Below are positions 29,001-37,639 of a stretch of 59,981 nucleotides of DNA, piece after piece. The notes beneath the pieces are model-generated. The model did no database searches. It was not told the origin of the DNA and worked only from the letters and a program-made list of their open reading frames with translations. Positions within the stretch are counted from its first letter, which is position 1, and the number at the start of each line of letters is the position of its first letter. Source of the DNA: Gammaproteobacteria bacterium (GTDB lineage Bacteria > Pseudomonadota > Gammaproteobacteria > JAJDOJ01); assembly GCA_026984215.1 (NCBI GenBank), contig JALSSO010000069.1, positions 1-59,981 on the forward strand, in the 5' to 3' direction. A program made the position numbers and the translations under genes.

Positions 29001-29181
29001 CTGGACCGATGCGGAGACGGGCGGGGCGGTGGTGTTCGCCTTCGGGGAAGGGCTCACACTGGATCTCGGCGCGGCGGGTGTCGCCGAGGATCTCACCAGT
29101 GGGGAAACGGTGCCCTTCAACGGAGTGTTCACCGCACGGCCCTGGCGGACTTATACGCTGCGCGGCGTCCAGGCGCCCTGA
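26080..29181 (+). CDS. Large secreted lipoprotein, glycoside-hydrolase-like
   Basis: 1033-residue lipoprotein: signal peptide LFLCGGLAVLAGC with lipobox, then a CGGGSEG tether. The first ~550 residues are beta-rich. The C-terminal third reads like a TIM-barrel glycosidase: RDAGIRNLIVQPPWDND, AHRNDLWVTLWYPSA, then VPFDGLWIDSWPS, where the Asp after WI sits like the nucleophile of GH31/GH36-type alpha-glycosidases. A small beta domain ends the protein. The exact family and substrate are not established. The ATG at 26080 has GGGAGGG 10 bases upstream; ATG 26062 overlaps that site. Divergent from the partner lipoprotein. Confidence 0.7.
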   Translation: MRLVDWMRNLFLCGGLAVLAGCGGGSEGLGPDSDAAPEPNPPAGQSLESAALRFSWRQAGMREQPVAGAVDFGASGATAVVEAAAPATVPLILQAVDALRGPRLDGVALMTAMHTESLLHLGGPVARYLYGDDFDPRWRGRVPRWVEYEEALGRPVYADPMDAVDPEAPDRPKVLRDAVLDGLTDLFFQRDIENRVQLAWGGALVYRFEAGRPIRALRLRGPDAARRTTFTAVPGGRIRLSADGVRWTTVWTARAEGQVQPQVVLPPELAGGSTLYLSFETPPGELQYFDHLYVALDVDGRDWARLAAFPAGQRRILFTDAAGSTHRARLAWRDGNLRVRQAPTPVGVPPMVLHLGDVTLALGRSATGVPGAPIRLEAAGRRIWQAAAGIPWQPPAAFRRVEGRARPFHEPWAGYRDAYLAQRRWRRLWSRTESVLSLDSARYAGRRDEGDATVLRWTFEDDAGRAGTLEWVLGRATVDVAGQAFVGIGLQVRAWGPALNQATHVRLAFPVDVMPGDRWLAQGFRWLTEDVADLEGTRAYPRAEWLSRHQGFVFHTGAGRTLLAYFDRPTAATLALREERARHSDVFDIPLGAGGDVRTTATLYWLVAPVGATDRWAAADAWGAVREWLAAEYARQTGIARLRPVPTVVWIQPGEAELDADLRARAADPDYPSGEQGWFDRLVRTLVPRARDAGIRNLIVQPPWDNDAVHPETPNASGHAIHELTVAPLFGGEAALGRLVEAAHRNDLWVTLWYPSALSLFSPLIPKHTDWLSWQAIGVPDDGGWGDVVGMDPRAGWNAYAVARLRALHARVPFDGLWIDSWPSLSVIDYADPLPRPVLPASLELLAAFSDLLLHDLGIEGTGLLGLSQLYGDYETSAGPPRPNEEQRRQHAALAGHEYMLLGGNAGTYLDLPMYHRALASGGMINVANLDEVEALSAQDRAWLRRVNLEHRRIVDRMDHRHLLVQDGRWRGVAWTDAETGGAVVFAFGEGLTLDLGAAGVAEDLTSGETVPFNGVFTARPWRTYTLRGVQAP

Positions 29182-29230
29182 AGGGGTTTGACGAGGTTTC
29201 GGACTCAGGCCCGTCGGGCGCTGGGTGTCG

Positions 29231-30319
29231 TCATCGCTTCCGGGTCCGTCCGCGCCAGCCCAGGGGGTCCTCCGGATCCACGCCGTCCATGAAGGGCAGC
29301 TTGCGGTCGTGGTGGGTGAGCTGGTAGACGCCGCCCATCCAATTGCCCACCACCGCCTCGGCGGTGTCGTGCCAAGTGTTGTGCAGCCGCGGTGCGATGA
29401 GAGCCTCGGGGAAGGGGGGCGGCTCCAGCCCTTGGTCCAGGGCCTGCTCCAGGCGCAGCCGGTATTCTTCGATGATCGCGCGGGATTGCGCCGGGAAGTA
29501 GTGCTCGACGAAAGGCGGCCAGTCCGGGCGCTTGCCCGCCGCATAGAGCAGGACTTCGCGTTTGTATTCCTTGAGTAGGCTGATGGTGTCGTATTCCGGG
29601 TGTCCCTGGAAGAATACGGTGCGGAATCCATCGGGGGAGACGGCCAGGTGGACGCCGGCCTCGTGGCTTTCCACGAGGACGTGGACGCCGGCGGCCTCGA
29701 ACTGGGCCCGGTCGATCTGGTTGAAGCGGGAGTGGGGCACGTCGAAGCGGGTATTGACGTCGGCCACCAGGGGGTGGGTGCGATCCACCACACAGTGGGG
29801 ATAGACGCCCCAACGCTTACCGCCGGGTAGGCGGTGGCGCTTCTGTCCGTAGCGGAACTGCATGACGGCATGGGTGGCCAGGCAGGAGCACAGCACGGAG
29901 GTGACGTGCTCCAGCGCCCAGTCCACCACCTCGATCAGGGGCTTCCAGAACGGTTCCTGGGCCAGGTCGGGATGGGTGACGTTGGCGCCGGTGACGATCA
30001 GGGCGTCGAGACCGGCCTCGCGCAGGTCCTCGAAGTGGTCGTAGTGGTGTTCGATGTGGGCACGGGCCTTTTCGCCCCGGGGCAGCTGGGGCAGGGTGAA
30101 GGGGTGCATGTAGAACTGGGCGATGGGATTGCTCTCGCCCACCAGCCGGAAGAACTGGCGCTCGGTGGCCTCCAGGGCGGCGTCCGGCATCATGTTGAGC
30201 AGACCGATGTGCAGCGCACGGATGGTCTGGCGCTCGGCGCGCCCGGGGTCGAGGACGGTCTGGCCTTCCCGGCGCAGGCGCTCGTAGGTGGGCAGGGCGT
30301 TGTGGGCGACCAGCGGCAT
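29231..30319 (-). CDS. metA: Homoserine O-succinyl/acetyltransferase MetA
   Basis: Activates homoserine for methionine synthesis, 362 residues, MetA family. The nucleophile is Cys146 in SVLCSCLATHA, aligned with the E. coli SVLxxCWA position. The catalytic His/Glu pair lies in FFQGHPEYDT, and LNMMPDAALEATERQFFRLV is the family N-terminal block. MetA homologues can use succinyl- or acetyl-CoA, and sequence alone does not settle which here. ATG 30319 is chosen for GGAGGACC about 10 bases upstream; the frame continues to 30526 but that part does not look like MetA. The P-loop gene is upstream on the same strand. Confidence 0.92.
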   Translation of the reverse strand: MPLVAHNALPTYERLRREGQTVLDPGRAERQTIRALHIGLLNMMPDAALEATERQFFRLVGESNPIAQFYMHPFTLPQLPRGEKARAHIEHHYDHFEDLREAGLDALIVTGANVTHPDLAQEPFWKPLIEVVDWALEHVTSVLCSCLATHAVMQFRYGQKRHRLPGGKRWGVYPHCVVDRTHPLVADVNTRFDVPHSRFNQIDRAQFEAAGVHVLVESHEAGVHLAVSPDGFRTVFFQGHPEYDTISLLKEYKREVLLYAAGKRPDWPPFVEHYFPAQSRAIIEEYRLRLEQALDQGLEPPPFPEALIAPRLHNTWHDTAEAVVGNWMGGVYQLTHHDRKLPFMDGVDPEDPLGWRGRTRKR

Positions 30320-30354
30320 GGCGGTATCAGGTCCTCCGGCGGCGCACGTGGTTC

Positions 30355-31251
30355 TCAGGCCTCGGCGGGCTGCGGACTGCGGGCGATGGCCTCCTCGAGC
30401 AGGGCGATGAAATCCCGTTCGTCGCGCACGGCGGCCACTTCGCGGGAGGTGACGGTGTAGCCGTGCGGGCCGGCGATGGCCTCGTAGCGAGGAATGCGCG
30501 CGCGGAACAGGCGCGGGAACACCCACCGGGTGAAGTCGTCGGGGTCCATTTGCGCGGCGTAGTCCAGTCCCTTCTCCTGCAGATAGATGGCCACCTGCGC
30601 CTCCAGAAACTCGGGCCGGTAGTAGAGGGGTTTGGGGTCGCTCTGGGCCCGGTCGATGAGCTTGCGTTCCTCGGCCTGGTCGGTGACCTGGATGTACAGG
30701 ATCAGGGTGTGGCGGGCCAGCAGGTCGATGATGCCGGGTTCGTCCAGCTCACAGAGCGAGCCGCCCACGTCGTTGACGAAGTGATCGTAGCCGTAGATTT
30801 CCCGGGCCTTGCGAATGAACTCGGGCACGTCGCGCATGGCCGCGATCTCCGCCTCACGGTACAGGCGTTGCCGGCGGCGGAATTCCGGCAGCGGCACGCC
30901 GCCGCGCTCGGGGTCGCCCAGCTTGCCCACGAAAGAGAGCACCGGTCCCAAGTCGTCCACCTTGATGTTGTTGCGGATATAGATCCAGTCGCGGCGCAGC
31001 AGGTCGCGCAGGAAGGGCACTTGCATGGCCTGTTGTTTGATGAGGTCGAGGATGGGCTCGTCCAGATAGCGCGTGCCGATGCGGTAGTCCCCCGAATAAT
31101 GGAACCAGTGATGGGCGCGCAGCAGGGTGGAGAGATGGGTCTTGCCCACCCCTGACATGCCCAGCAGCGTGACCGATTTGTGGCGCCAGGAGCGAAACGA
31201 CTCGACGGTGAATTTCAACGGGCTGCACCCCCGATGCGTTGGGCCGCTCAT
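30355..31251 (-). CDS. P-loop ATPase/kinase-like protein of unknown function
   Basis: 298 residues. A Walker A loop is visible as GMSGVGKTHLS near residue 32, followed by FHYSGDYRIGTRYLD, IRNNIKVDDLGPVLSFVGKLGDP and a Walker B-like DVGGSLCELDEPGIIDLL. It resembles small-molecule kinase or ATPase folds but I cannot name a substrate. It is directly upstream of metA on the same strand. Start is uncertain: ATG 31251 lacks a ribosome site, while TTG 31218 has GGGGG 8 bases upstream and keeps the P-loop. Confidence 0.75.
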   Translation of the reverse strand: MSGPTHRGCSPLKFTVESFRSWRHKSVTLLGMSGVGKTHLSTLLRAHHWFHYSGDYRIGTRYLDEPILDLIKQQAMQVPFLRDLLRRDWIYIRNNIKVDDLGPVLSFVGKLGDPERGGVPLPEFRRRQRLYREAEIAAMRDVPEFIRKAREIYGYDHFVNDVGGSLCELDEPGIIDLLARHTLILYIQVTDQAEERKLIDRAQSDPKPLYYRPEFLEAQVAIYLQEKGLDYAAQMDPDDFTRWVFPRLFRARIPRYEAIAGPHGYTVTSREVAAVRDERDFIALLEEAIARSPQPAEA

Positions 31252-31316
31252 TGTACGCCGCGCGCGGCGGGTGCGGAATGCCGCCCGTGGCGGCCATGGC
31301 GTATCATGACGCGCCC

Positions 31317-32645
31317 ATGGAGACCGCCACCATGCGTCGCGCACGACCCGACCGGGTGGGTGAGGCCGAGATCGCGGACCTCACCCACGAGGGCCGGGGC
31401 GTGGCCCGGGTCCACGGCAAGGTGGTGTTCATCGACGGGGCGCTGCCCGGGGAGCGGGTGCGGTACGAACGCATCCGCCGCAAGCCGGAATTCGACACGG
31501 GCCGCGTGTTGGAAGTGTTGCGGCCCGCGCCCGATCGCGTGGCCCCGGGTTGCCCCCACTTCGGGGTGTGCGGCGGCTGCGTACTGCAGCACCTGGACGC
31601 TGCGGCGCAGATTCGGGCCAAGCAGAAGATCCTGCTCGACAATCTGGAGCGGATCGGGTCGGTGCGGCCGGCGCGCGTGCTGGAGCCCCTCGCCGGACCC
31701 GCCTGGGGCTATCGGGCCCGCGCCCGGTTGGGGGTCAAGTACGTGCACGGGAAGGGGCGCGTGCTGGTGGGCTTTCGCGAGCGCAACAAGCGCTACGTGG
31801 CCGACTTGGCGGCCTGCCCCGTGCTCGCCCCCCCGGTGGATCGGTTGCTGCGCCCGCTGGGGGCGCTGATCGGACGACTCACGCTGCGCGATCGCATCCC
31901 GCAGGTGGAAGTGGCGGTGGGCGCGGATCGCTGCGCGCTGGTCCTGCGGGTGTTGGCCCCGCCCACGGCGGCCGACCGCGAGGCCATGGCGGCCTTCGAG
32001 CAGGCCCACGGGGTGGACCTGTGGTTGCAACCCAAGGGGCCACGGACGGCCGTTGCGCTGCGGGAGGGAACCCCGCTCCCGAGCTACGCACTGCCGGAGT
32101 TCGGGTTGCGGCTCGCCTTTTCCCCCACCCAGTTCACTCAGATCAACCCGGCGGTCAACCAGGCCATGGTGCGCCAGGCCGTGCGGCTGCTGGCCCCCCG
32201 GCCGCAGGACCGGGTGCTGGACCTGTTCTGCGGACTCGGCAACTTCTCCCTGCCGCTGGCCCGGCATTCGGGCGAGGTGGTGGGCGTGGAAGGTGAACCG
32301 GAACTCGTGGCGCGGGCGCGAGCCAACGCCCGGGACAACCGCATCGGCAATGCCCGGTTCGTCACGGCGGACCTGAGCGCGCCCGACCCCTCGGCCTGGG
32401 GTTCCGGCCCCTTTCAGCGCGTACTGCTCGACCCGCCGCGCACGGGCGCGCGGGAGGCGCTGGGGGTCGTCGCCGCCACGGGCGCCGCGCGGGTGATGTA
32501 TGTCTCCTGTAACCCGGCGACGTTGGCCCGGGACGCAGGCATCCTGGCGCATGAATACGGCCTGCGGTTGGAGGCGGCGGGCGTGATGGACATGTTCCCG
32601 CACACCGCGCACGTGGAGTCCATGGCCCTGTTCCTGCGGCCCTGA
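31317..32645 (+). CDS. rlmD: 23S rRNA (uracil-1939-C5)-methyltransferase RlmD
   Basis: SAM-dependent RNA m5U methyltransferase, 442 residues, close to E. coli RlmD (433). An N-terminal TRAM domain (ADLTHEGRGVARVHGKVVFIDGALPGE) is followed by the four [4Fe-4S] cysteines C79, C85, C88 and C167, spaced as in RlmD. The SAM motif is VLDLFCGLGNFSLPLA, with LLDPPRTGAREAL, and the catalytic cysteine is in YVSCNPATLARD. ATG 31317 is used; ATG 31332 is also possible. It is divergent from the P-loop gene with a 65-base gap. Confidence 0.93.
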   Translation: METATMRRARPDRVGEAEIADLTHEGRGVARVHGKVVFIDGALPGERVRYERIRRKPEFDTGRVLEVLRPAPDRVAPGCPHFGVCGGCVLQHLDAAAQIRAKQKILLDNLERIGSVRPARVLEPLAGPAWGYRARARLGVKYVHGKGRVLVGFRERNKRYVADLAACPVLAPPVDRLLRPLGALIGRLTLRDRIPQVEVAVGADRCALVLRVLAPPTAADREAMAAFEQAHGVDLWLQPKGPRTAVALREGTPLPSYALPEFGLRLAFSPTQFTQINPAVNQAMVRQAVRLLAPRPQDRVLDLFCGLGNFSLPLARHSGEVVGVEGEPELVARARANARDNRIGNARFVTADLSAPDPSAWGSGPFQRVLLDPPRTGAREALGVVAATGAARVMYVSCNPATLARDAGILAHEYGLRLEAAGVMDMFPHTAHVESMALFLRP

Positions 32646-32806
32646 GACGGCTCCGGGAGCGGCCGAGGTGGGGCGACAAACGTTTCGTGTATCCTTTGCA
32701 GATTTGATCGGATCTCTGTCGCGCAGCACGTCGGCACAGGACCACCGCGCTCGTTCCCCGGCGTCACGGGCTGCCCGAAACGTAACGTCTTGTCGGAGGA
32801 CTCGGT

Positions 32807-35158
32807 TTGAACCCCGAAGGTCCCAGGGTCTCGTTGGTCGTGCTGGCGGCCGACCGGCCGGAATACTTGCGCGCCACCCTGCGCAGTATCGCGCAGCAGA
32901 CGCAGCCGCCGGCGGAGATTCTCCTGCCGGGCGGCGTCCAGCCCGTCGACGCATCGGACACGCCGACGGAGGTCGTTGGGGGTGGCATTCCGGTGCGGGT
33001 GCTGGAAGGCGATGCGGGCCCGGGCGGGCGTGCCTTCCTCGCCGAGGCGCCCGGCGCCGCGCGGGGCGAGCTGGTGGGCTTCGTGCAAGCCGGCAGTCGG
33101 TTGGTTTCCGAGCACGTGGAATTGCTCGCCGCCTGCCTGGAGGCCAGCGGGCGTATCGGCTGTTACAGCGACGCGGAGCGCTGCGTGCACGGGCCCAATG
33201 GGGAGGAATCCTGCCGGCCTTTGGGGTCGGTGGAGTTCGATCCGCTGGGGCTGCTGCTGGGTGACCACATCCCGTTGGATACCCTGCTGTTCCGTCGGGC
33301 CTCGCTGATCGAGGTGGGCGGTTTCGATCGCAATGCCCCCGGGGATCCCGTGTGGGACCTGCTGCTGCGCATCGCGGCCCGGGGAACGCTCCACCACATT
33401 CGCCGGATCACCGTGCGCTTGCCGCCTGACGCCGGTCGCCCTCCACCGGATGGGCACATCGCTACGGACACCTTTTATGCGCGCCACGGTGCCCTGCTGA
33501 ACGCGGAGTTGGTGGGACGGCTCGCCGGGATCCGCGCGGCGTTGTGCCGTTTCCAGGAGCGGGCCGAGGCGCTGGAGCGGGAACTGGCCGAGGAACGCCG
33601 TTACAAGCGGCTGCTGGCCGATGCCCTGGACGAGCGCAGGACGGCGCTTGACCGGGCGGCGAACCGCTGCCAGGAGCTCGAGGCGGCCAACCGGGTGCTG
33701 CAGAGCCGGTACGAGGCCGTCCATGGGCAGTTGGAGGCGATCCAGGGCAGCCGGGCGTGGCGTGTGGTACGCGCGTACGGCGAGCTGCGTGGTCGCCTGC
33801 GGCCGCCCGCTTCGAGCCGGCACGTCTTGAGGCGCGGGGTGGAGGTCTTGGAAAAGGAGGGGGTGCAGGGCATCAAACGACGTCTGAGGCAGTCCGTCAC
33901 CCTCTCGCAGGTGGATCGTGGCCGCTATCCGTTCGCGCCGGTGGCGCCGGAGGAGGTCGCACTGGACCTCCCTTCCGATCCTCTGGATGCGCGCATCAGC
34001 GTGATCATTCCCACCCGGAACGCGGGACCGGAGTTCCGGCGGACATTGCGCAGGATCCGTTCGCAGGTGGCCGTGCCCGAGCCCGAGATCCTGATCATCG
34101 ATTCGGATTCCACCGATGGGACGGTGGAGACGGCGCGCGCCGAAGGGGCCCGGGTGTTGCAGATTCCGCCCGAGGCCTTCCATCATGCGGAGACCCGCAA
34201 CCAGGCGGCGCGGCATGCCCGGGGCGAGATCCTGGTGTTCACGGTCCAGGATGCCCTGCCCGCTGCGCCGGACTGGCTGTATCGACTGGTGGCGCCGGTG
34301 GTCCAGGGTGAGGCCGATGCGGTATCGGCCCGCCAGATCCCGCGCGCCGACGCCGATCTGTACGCCCTGGTGGCCACTTGGGGTTTTCACCGGTTTCTGG
34401 GATACGGGCGCAACACGCTGCGCAAAGGGATGGCGCTCGCGGGCCGGCCGCTGGCCGAGCAGCGCCGGATCGCACACCTGGACAACGTGTGCCTGGCCAT
34501 TTCCCGGGAATTGCAGGTGCAGTTCCCGTTCCAGGGGCGGTTCGCGGAGGACCTGGATCTCGGCAAGCGCCTGGTCGAGGGCGGGTTCGGGCTCCTGCAC
34601 CAGGTGGACAATGCGGTGGTCCACTCCCACACGCGCCCGGCGCGGTACTTCTTCCTGCGCGCCTACGTGGACCTGCGCAGCCTGCAGCACATTTTCGATG
34701 GCTCTCCGCCGCAGGCCCTGACGACCTCGGAGCAGGCGTTGTCCACGCTGGCGTTGGCGTACAACCTCTTCGCCCAGGAGCTCTGGAACTGGCTGCGTGA
34801 GGACCGGCCGATGCAGGCGGCTCCGGGGCCGGCTCTGGAGGGGTTGCGCGACCGACTCGATCACGCCTTCGAACGGGGTGAGTCCCAGGGCGCCCCGCCC
34901 GCTTGGGATCCGGCCCTGTTTCTTTCGTTCATGGCACACAAGGCGGTGTGCACGAACGATGCGTTCTTTGATCGGGTTCGGCGGCAGGTGACGGGACAGC
35001 TTCATCCGCTCGGGGCATACCTCTCATTGCGCGCCGGCTGGGGCTGTTCCGAGGAGGCGGTGGCGTGCGCTTTGCACAAGATCTTCGCGGCCGCGGCCGG
35101 GTGCGCCCTGGCCGAGGCCGGGGTGGAGTTGCCGGCCGGAATGGTGAAGGGGATCTGA
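32807..35158 (+). CDS. Two-module GT2 glycosyltransferase with central coiled coil
   Basis: 783-residue cytoplasmic or membrane-associated glycosyltransferase for a surface polysaccharide. The N-terminal GT2-like half (VSLVVLAADRPEYLRATLRSI) lacks a clear DxD. A coiled coil of ~70 residues follows (RAEALERELAEERRYKRLLADALDERRTALD onward), ending in GSRAWRVVRAYGELRGRLR. The second GT2 module (ISVIIPTRNAGPEFRRTL; IIDSDSTDGT; EDLDLGKRL) resembles rhamnosyltransferases. The start is TTG 32807 with GGAGGA six bases upstream. It is the first gene of the polysaccharide locus, and its stop overlaps the next ATG (TGATG). Confidence 0.85.
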   Translation: MNPEGPRVSLVVLAADRPEYLRATLRSIAQQTQPPAEILLPGGVQPVDASDTPTEVVGGGIPVRVLEGDAGPGGRAFLAEAPGAARGELVGFVQAGSRLVSEHVELLAACLEASGRIGCYSDAERCVHGPNGEESCRPLGSVEFDPLGLLLGDHIPLDTLLFRRASLIEVGGFDRNAPGDPVWDLLLRIAARGTLHHIRRITVRLPPDAGRPPPDGHIATDTFYARHGALLNAELVGRLAGIRAALCRFQERAEALERELAEERRYKRLLADALDERRTALDRAANRCQELEAANRVLQSRYEAVHGQLEAIQGSRAWRVVRAYGELRGRLRPPASSRHVLRRGVEVLEKEGVQGIKRRLRQSVTLSQVDRGRYPFAPVAPEEVALDLPSDPLDARISVIIPTRNAGPEFRRTLRRIRSQVAVPEPEILIIDSDSTDGTVETARAEGARVLQIPPEAFHHAETRNQAARHARGEILVFTVQDALPAAPDWLYRLVAPVVQGEADAVSARQIPRADADLYALVATWGFHRFLGYGRNTLRKGMALAGRPLAEQRRIAHLDNVCLAISRELQVQFPFQGRFAEDLDLGKRLVEGGFGLLHQVDNAVVHSHTRPARYFFLRAYVDLRSLQHIFDGSPPQALTTSEQALSTLALAYNLFAQELWNWLREDRPMQAAPGPALEGLRDRLDHAFERGESQGAPPAWDPALFLSFMAHKAVCTNDAFFDRVRRQVTGQLHPLGAYLSLRAGWGCSEEAVACALHKIFAAAAGCALAEAGVELPAGMVKGI

Positions 35159-36471
35159 TGAACGTTCTGATCGGTGTCCACCAGTTCTTCCCGCATCACT
35201 ATGCGGGCACGGAGCGTTATGTACTCAACCTGGCGCGCCAGCTCCAGCACATGGGCCATGGGGTGCACGTGCTCACCTATGACATGGGCCGCCGCGGCAA
35301 GCAGCGCCACGAGCCGAGTGGTCTATACCTGCACGAGTATGACCATGAGGGCATCGCCGTCACCGCGCTGCACCATCCGGAGTTCCCGGACTTCGACTTC
35401 GAGATGCGCGACGCGCGGTTCTACGAGGCCGCCCGTGCCCTGATGCAACAGCGGGAGATCGACCTCTATCACTGCGCCCACCCATTCCGAATCGGTGGAT
35501 CGGTTTTCGCCGCCCGGGATCTCGGGCTGCCCGTGGTCCTGATGCTCACGGACTACTGGTTGCTGTGCCCCATGGGGATTCTGCGCCGTTCGGACAACGT
35601 GCTCTGCGAGGGGCCGGACGCCGGTACCAACTGCACCCGGCACTGCTACGCGGGCGGGAGCCGGGACCGTTTCGAGGCGCGGGCCGCTCAGGCCGAGGCC
35701 CTGGCCGGGGCCGCACAAGCGATCCTCTCGCCATCCCGCTTCCTGATCAGCGTGTTCCGCTACAACCGGTTCCCCCACGCGCACCGCATCCGCCACGCAC
35801 CCCACGGATTCGATTATTCTCTGGTCCGGGACCTTCACGGACACACCCTGGATCCGGAGGCCGTGACCCTGGGTTACATCGGCACCATCCAATATCACAA
35901 AGGGGTCCACGTGCTCGTCGAGGGTTTCCGCAAGGTGGAGGCGCCCAACCTGCGGCTCAAGGTGTGGGGCGGGAGTTTCCACGAGAAGCAGTACGAAAGG
36001 AAGGTGCGCGCCAGTGCCGCAGGGGATCCGCGCATCGAGTTCCTGGGGCCCTATGCACACGATGCCTTGCGCGGGGTACTGGAACAGGTGGACCTGGTCG
36101 TGGTGCCCTCGGTCTGGTACGAGAACGCGCCGCTCACCATCACTTCGGCGCTGGCCGCGGGCGTGCCGGTGATCGCCTCGGATATCGGTGGCATGGCGGA
36201 GTTCGTGCAGGACGGGGTCAACGGCCTGTTGTTCGCCATGGGGAATGCCGGGGATCTCGCCCGCCGGCTCGCACAGGTGGCCCGTGATCCGGAGCTGGTG
36301 CGGCGACTGCGCGATGGGATCACGCCACCGCCCGGCCTGGAGGAGGAGGCCTTTCGGATGGAACGACTGTACCGCGGCCTGCTCGACGGGGGCGAAGCGC
36401 CTCGTGGGGCGGGCGCGCAGGACGTGGGTGCGGTCGTCGAGGGGGCGGAGAACGCCAGAGCCGACCCATAG
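35158..36471 (+). CDS. GT4-family glycosyltransferase
   Basis: 437-residue GT-B glycosyltransferase. The N-terminal acceptor domain begins MNVLIGVHQFFPHHYAGTER, typical of GT4. The donor-binding half has LGYIGTIQYHKGVHVLVEGF, RIEFLGPY, and the E-x-x-x-x-x-x-x-S/A motif region VPSVWYENAPLTITSALAAGVPVIASDIGG. A cysteine-rich loop (LLCPMGILRRSDNVLCEGPDAGTNC) is unusual. The ATG overlaps the upstream stop by one base. The sugar donor is not predictable. Confidence 0.9.
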   Translation: MNVLIGVHQFFPHHYAGTERYVLNLARQLQHMGHGVHVLTYDMGRRGKQRHEPSGLYLHEYDHEGIAVTALHHPEFPDFDFEMRDARFYEAARALMQQREIDLYHCAHPFRIGGSVFAARDLGLPVVLMLTDYWLLCPMGILRRSDNVLCEGPDAGTNCTRHCYAGGSRDRFEARAAQAEALAGAAQAILSPSRFLISVFRYNRFPHAHRIRHAPHGFDYSLVRDLHGHTLDPEAVTLGYIGTIQYHKGVHVLVEGFRKVEAPNLRLKVWGGSFHEKQYERKVRASAAGDPRIEFLGPYAHDALRGVLEQVDLVVVPSVWYENAPLTITSALAAGVPVIASDIGGMAEFVQDGVNGLLFAMGNAGDLARRLAQVARDPELVRRLRDGITPPPGLEEEAFRMERLYRGLLDGGEAPRGAGAQDVGAVVEGAENARADP

Positions 36472-36522
36472 GGCGTGTCCACCGTCCGGCACGCTCCCGC
36501 CCGTAGGTGCCGAGAAGTTTCG

Positions 36523-37596
36523 ATGCAGAGGCGACGCGCATTGTGGTTGCACATCGGGCTGCCCAAGACGGCCTCGAGTTTCGTTCAGGAGACCTTGAAG
36601 TCCAATGCAGGGCCGCTGTCGGCCCAGGGCTACCTCTACCCCCGGAGCGGGCGGCAGGGAGCCGGTCATCGGCTGCTGGCCTTTCCGTTCCTCCCTGAGA
36701 ACAGGGCACGGCAGCCCGATGTGGCGCCGCACCTGGAAGCGGCGCGCAAGGCGTGGCCCGCCCTGGAGCGGGAGCTGACGGACGGGCCGGAGCGCAACCT
36801 CATCCTGTCCTCGGAGTATTTCTGTGACGTGCAGGAGATCGCCCCGGTGGCGGCCGCCTGCCGCAGCATCGCGGCCAGCACCCGTGTGGTCGTCTACCTG
36901 CGGCGGCAGGACCGGTTCTTGGAAAGCGGTTACAACCAGGGTGTCAAGGCGGGGTTGCAGACCGGGCGGCTGGGCTTGGGTCCTGAGGTGCCCAAGAGCC
37001 TGGACTGGTACGCGCTCGTCTCACGTTGGGCGCGGCACTTCGGCAGGGAGAACGTGATCGTACGGGTGTTCGAAGAGGCCGTGGCCGAAGGCCGCATGAT
37101 CGAGGATTTCTGCGCGGCGGTGGGGCTGGATTCGGGACCGATCGTCCCCGCCGAACGGAGAAACGCCCGTCTGTCGAACGAAGTGTTGGGTTACCGTAGG
37201 GTCGAGAATGCACTGGGTCTGACCGGCAGCCGGCTGGCGCACCGTGTGACGGAGCGGATGCGGGCGGTCGGATATCCCGAGCGCCACATCCTCAGTCGAA
37301 AGGAGCGCATTCGGGTGGTCGAGGCCTTCGAGGAGTCCAACCGGCGCGTCGCCCGCGAGTTTCTGGGACGGAGCGACGGACGACTCTTCGATCGTGAAGG
37401 GCTGGAGGGCCCGGACGGGGTCGTCTCGGACGCCGACGGCGTCGGGGCGGCGCTCGCCGTGGCATGGGATGAGCTCAACGGCGAGCTGGACCGCCTCCGG
37501 CGGGAGGTCGCCGCGCTGCGCACGGAGCTTCAGGGGCTGCGGGAGCGGAACGGACGGCCTTGGTGGGCGCGGTGGCGCCGGCGGCGTCCACGTTGA
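36523..37596 (+). CDS. Sulfotransferase-like protein
   Basis: 357 residues with a PAPS-binding P-loop-like motif near the N-terminus (LHIGLPKTASSFVQ, residues 9-22) and a second 3'-phosphate-binding type segment VVVYLRRQDRFLESGYNQ. This is the layout of carbohydrate sulfotransferases; a short coiled coil follows at the C-terminus. It lies in the polysaccharide locus between glycosyltransferases and the second sulfotransferase. ATG 36523 is chosen for GAGAAG upstream and because the P-loop follows directly; the frame opens at 36475. Confidence 0.8.
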   Translation: MQRRRALWLHIGLPKTASSFVQETLKSNAGPLSAQGYLYPRSGRQGAGHRLLAFPFLPENRARQPDVAPHLEAARKAWPALERELTDGPERNLILSSEYFCDVQEIAPVAAACRSIAASTRVVVYLRRQDRFLESGYNQGVKAGLQTGRLGLGPEVPKSLDWYALVSRWARHFGRENVIVRVFEEAVAEGRMIEDFCAAVGLDSGPIVPAERRNARLSNEVLGYRRVENALGLTGSRLAHRVTERMRAVGYPERHILSRKERIRVVEAFEESNRRVAREFLGRSDGRLFDREGLEGPDGVVSDADGVGAALAVAWDELNGELDRLRREVAALRTELQGLRERNGRPWWARWRRRRPR

Positions 37597-37639
37597 GGGG
37601 CCGCACCCCCTGGGGCGGGCCGGTTTGCACACGGATGGC

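Noticed and set aside
32414-35005. 863-codon open frame antisense to the two-module glycosyltransferase
   Set aside because: Same artefact; the sense strand has GT2 motifs and an SD sequence.
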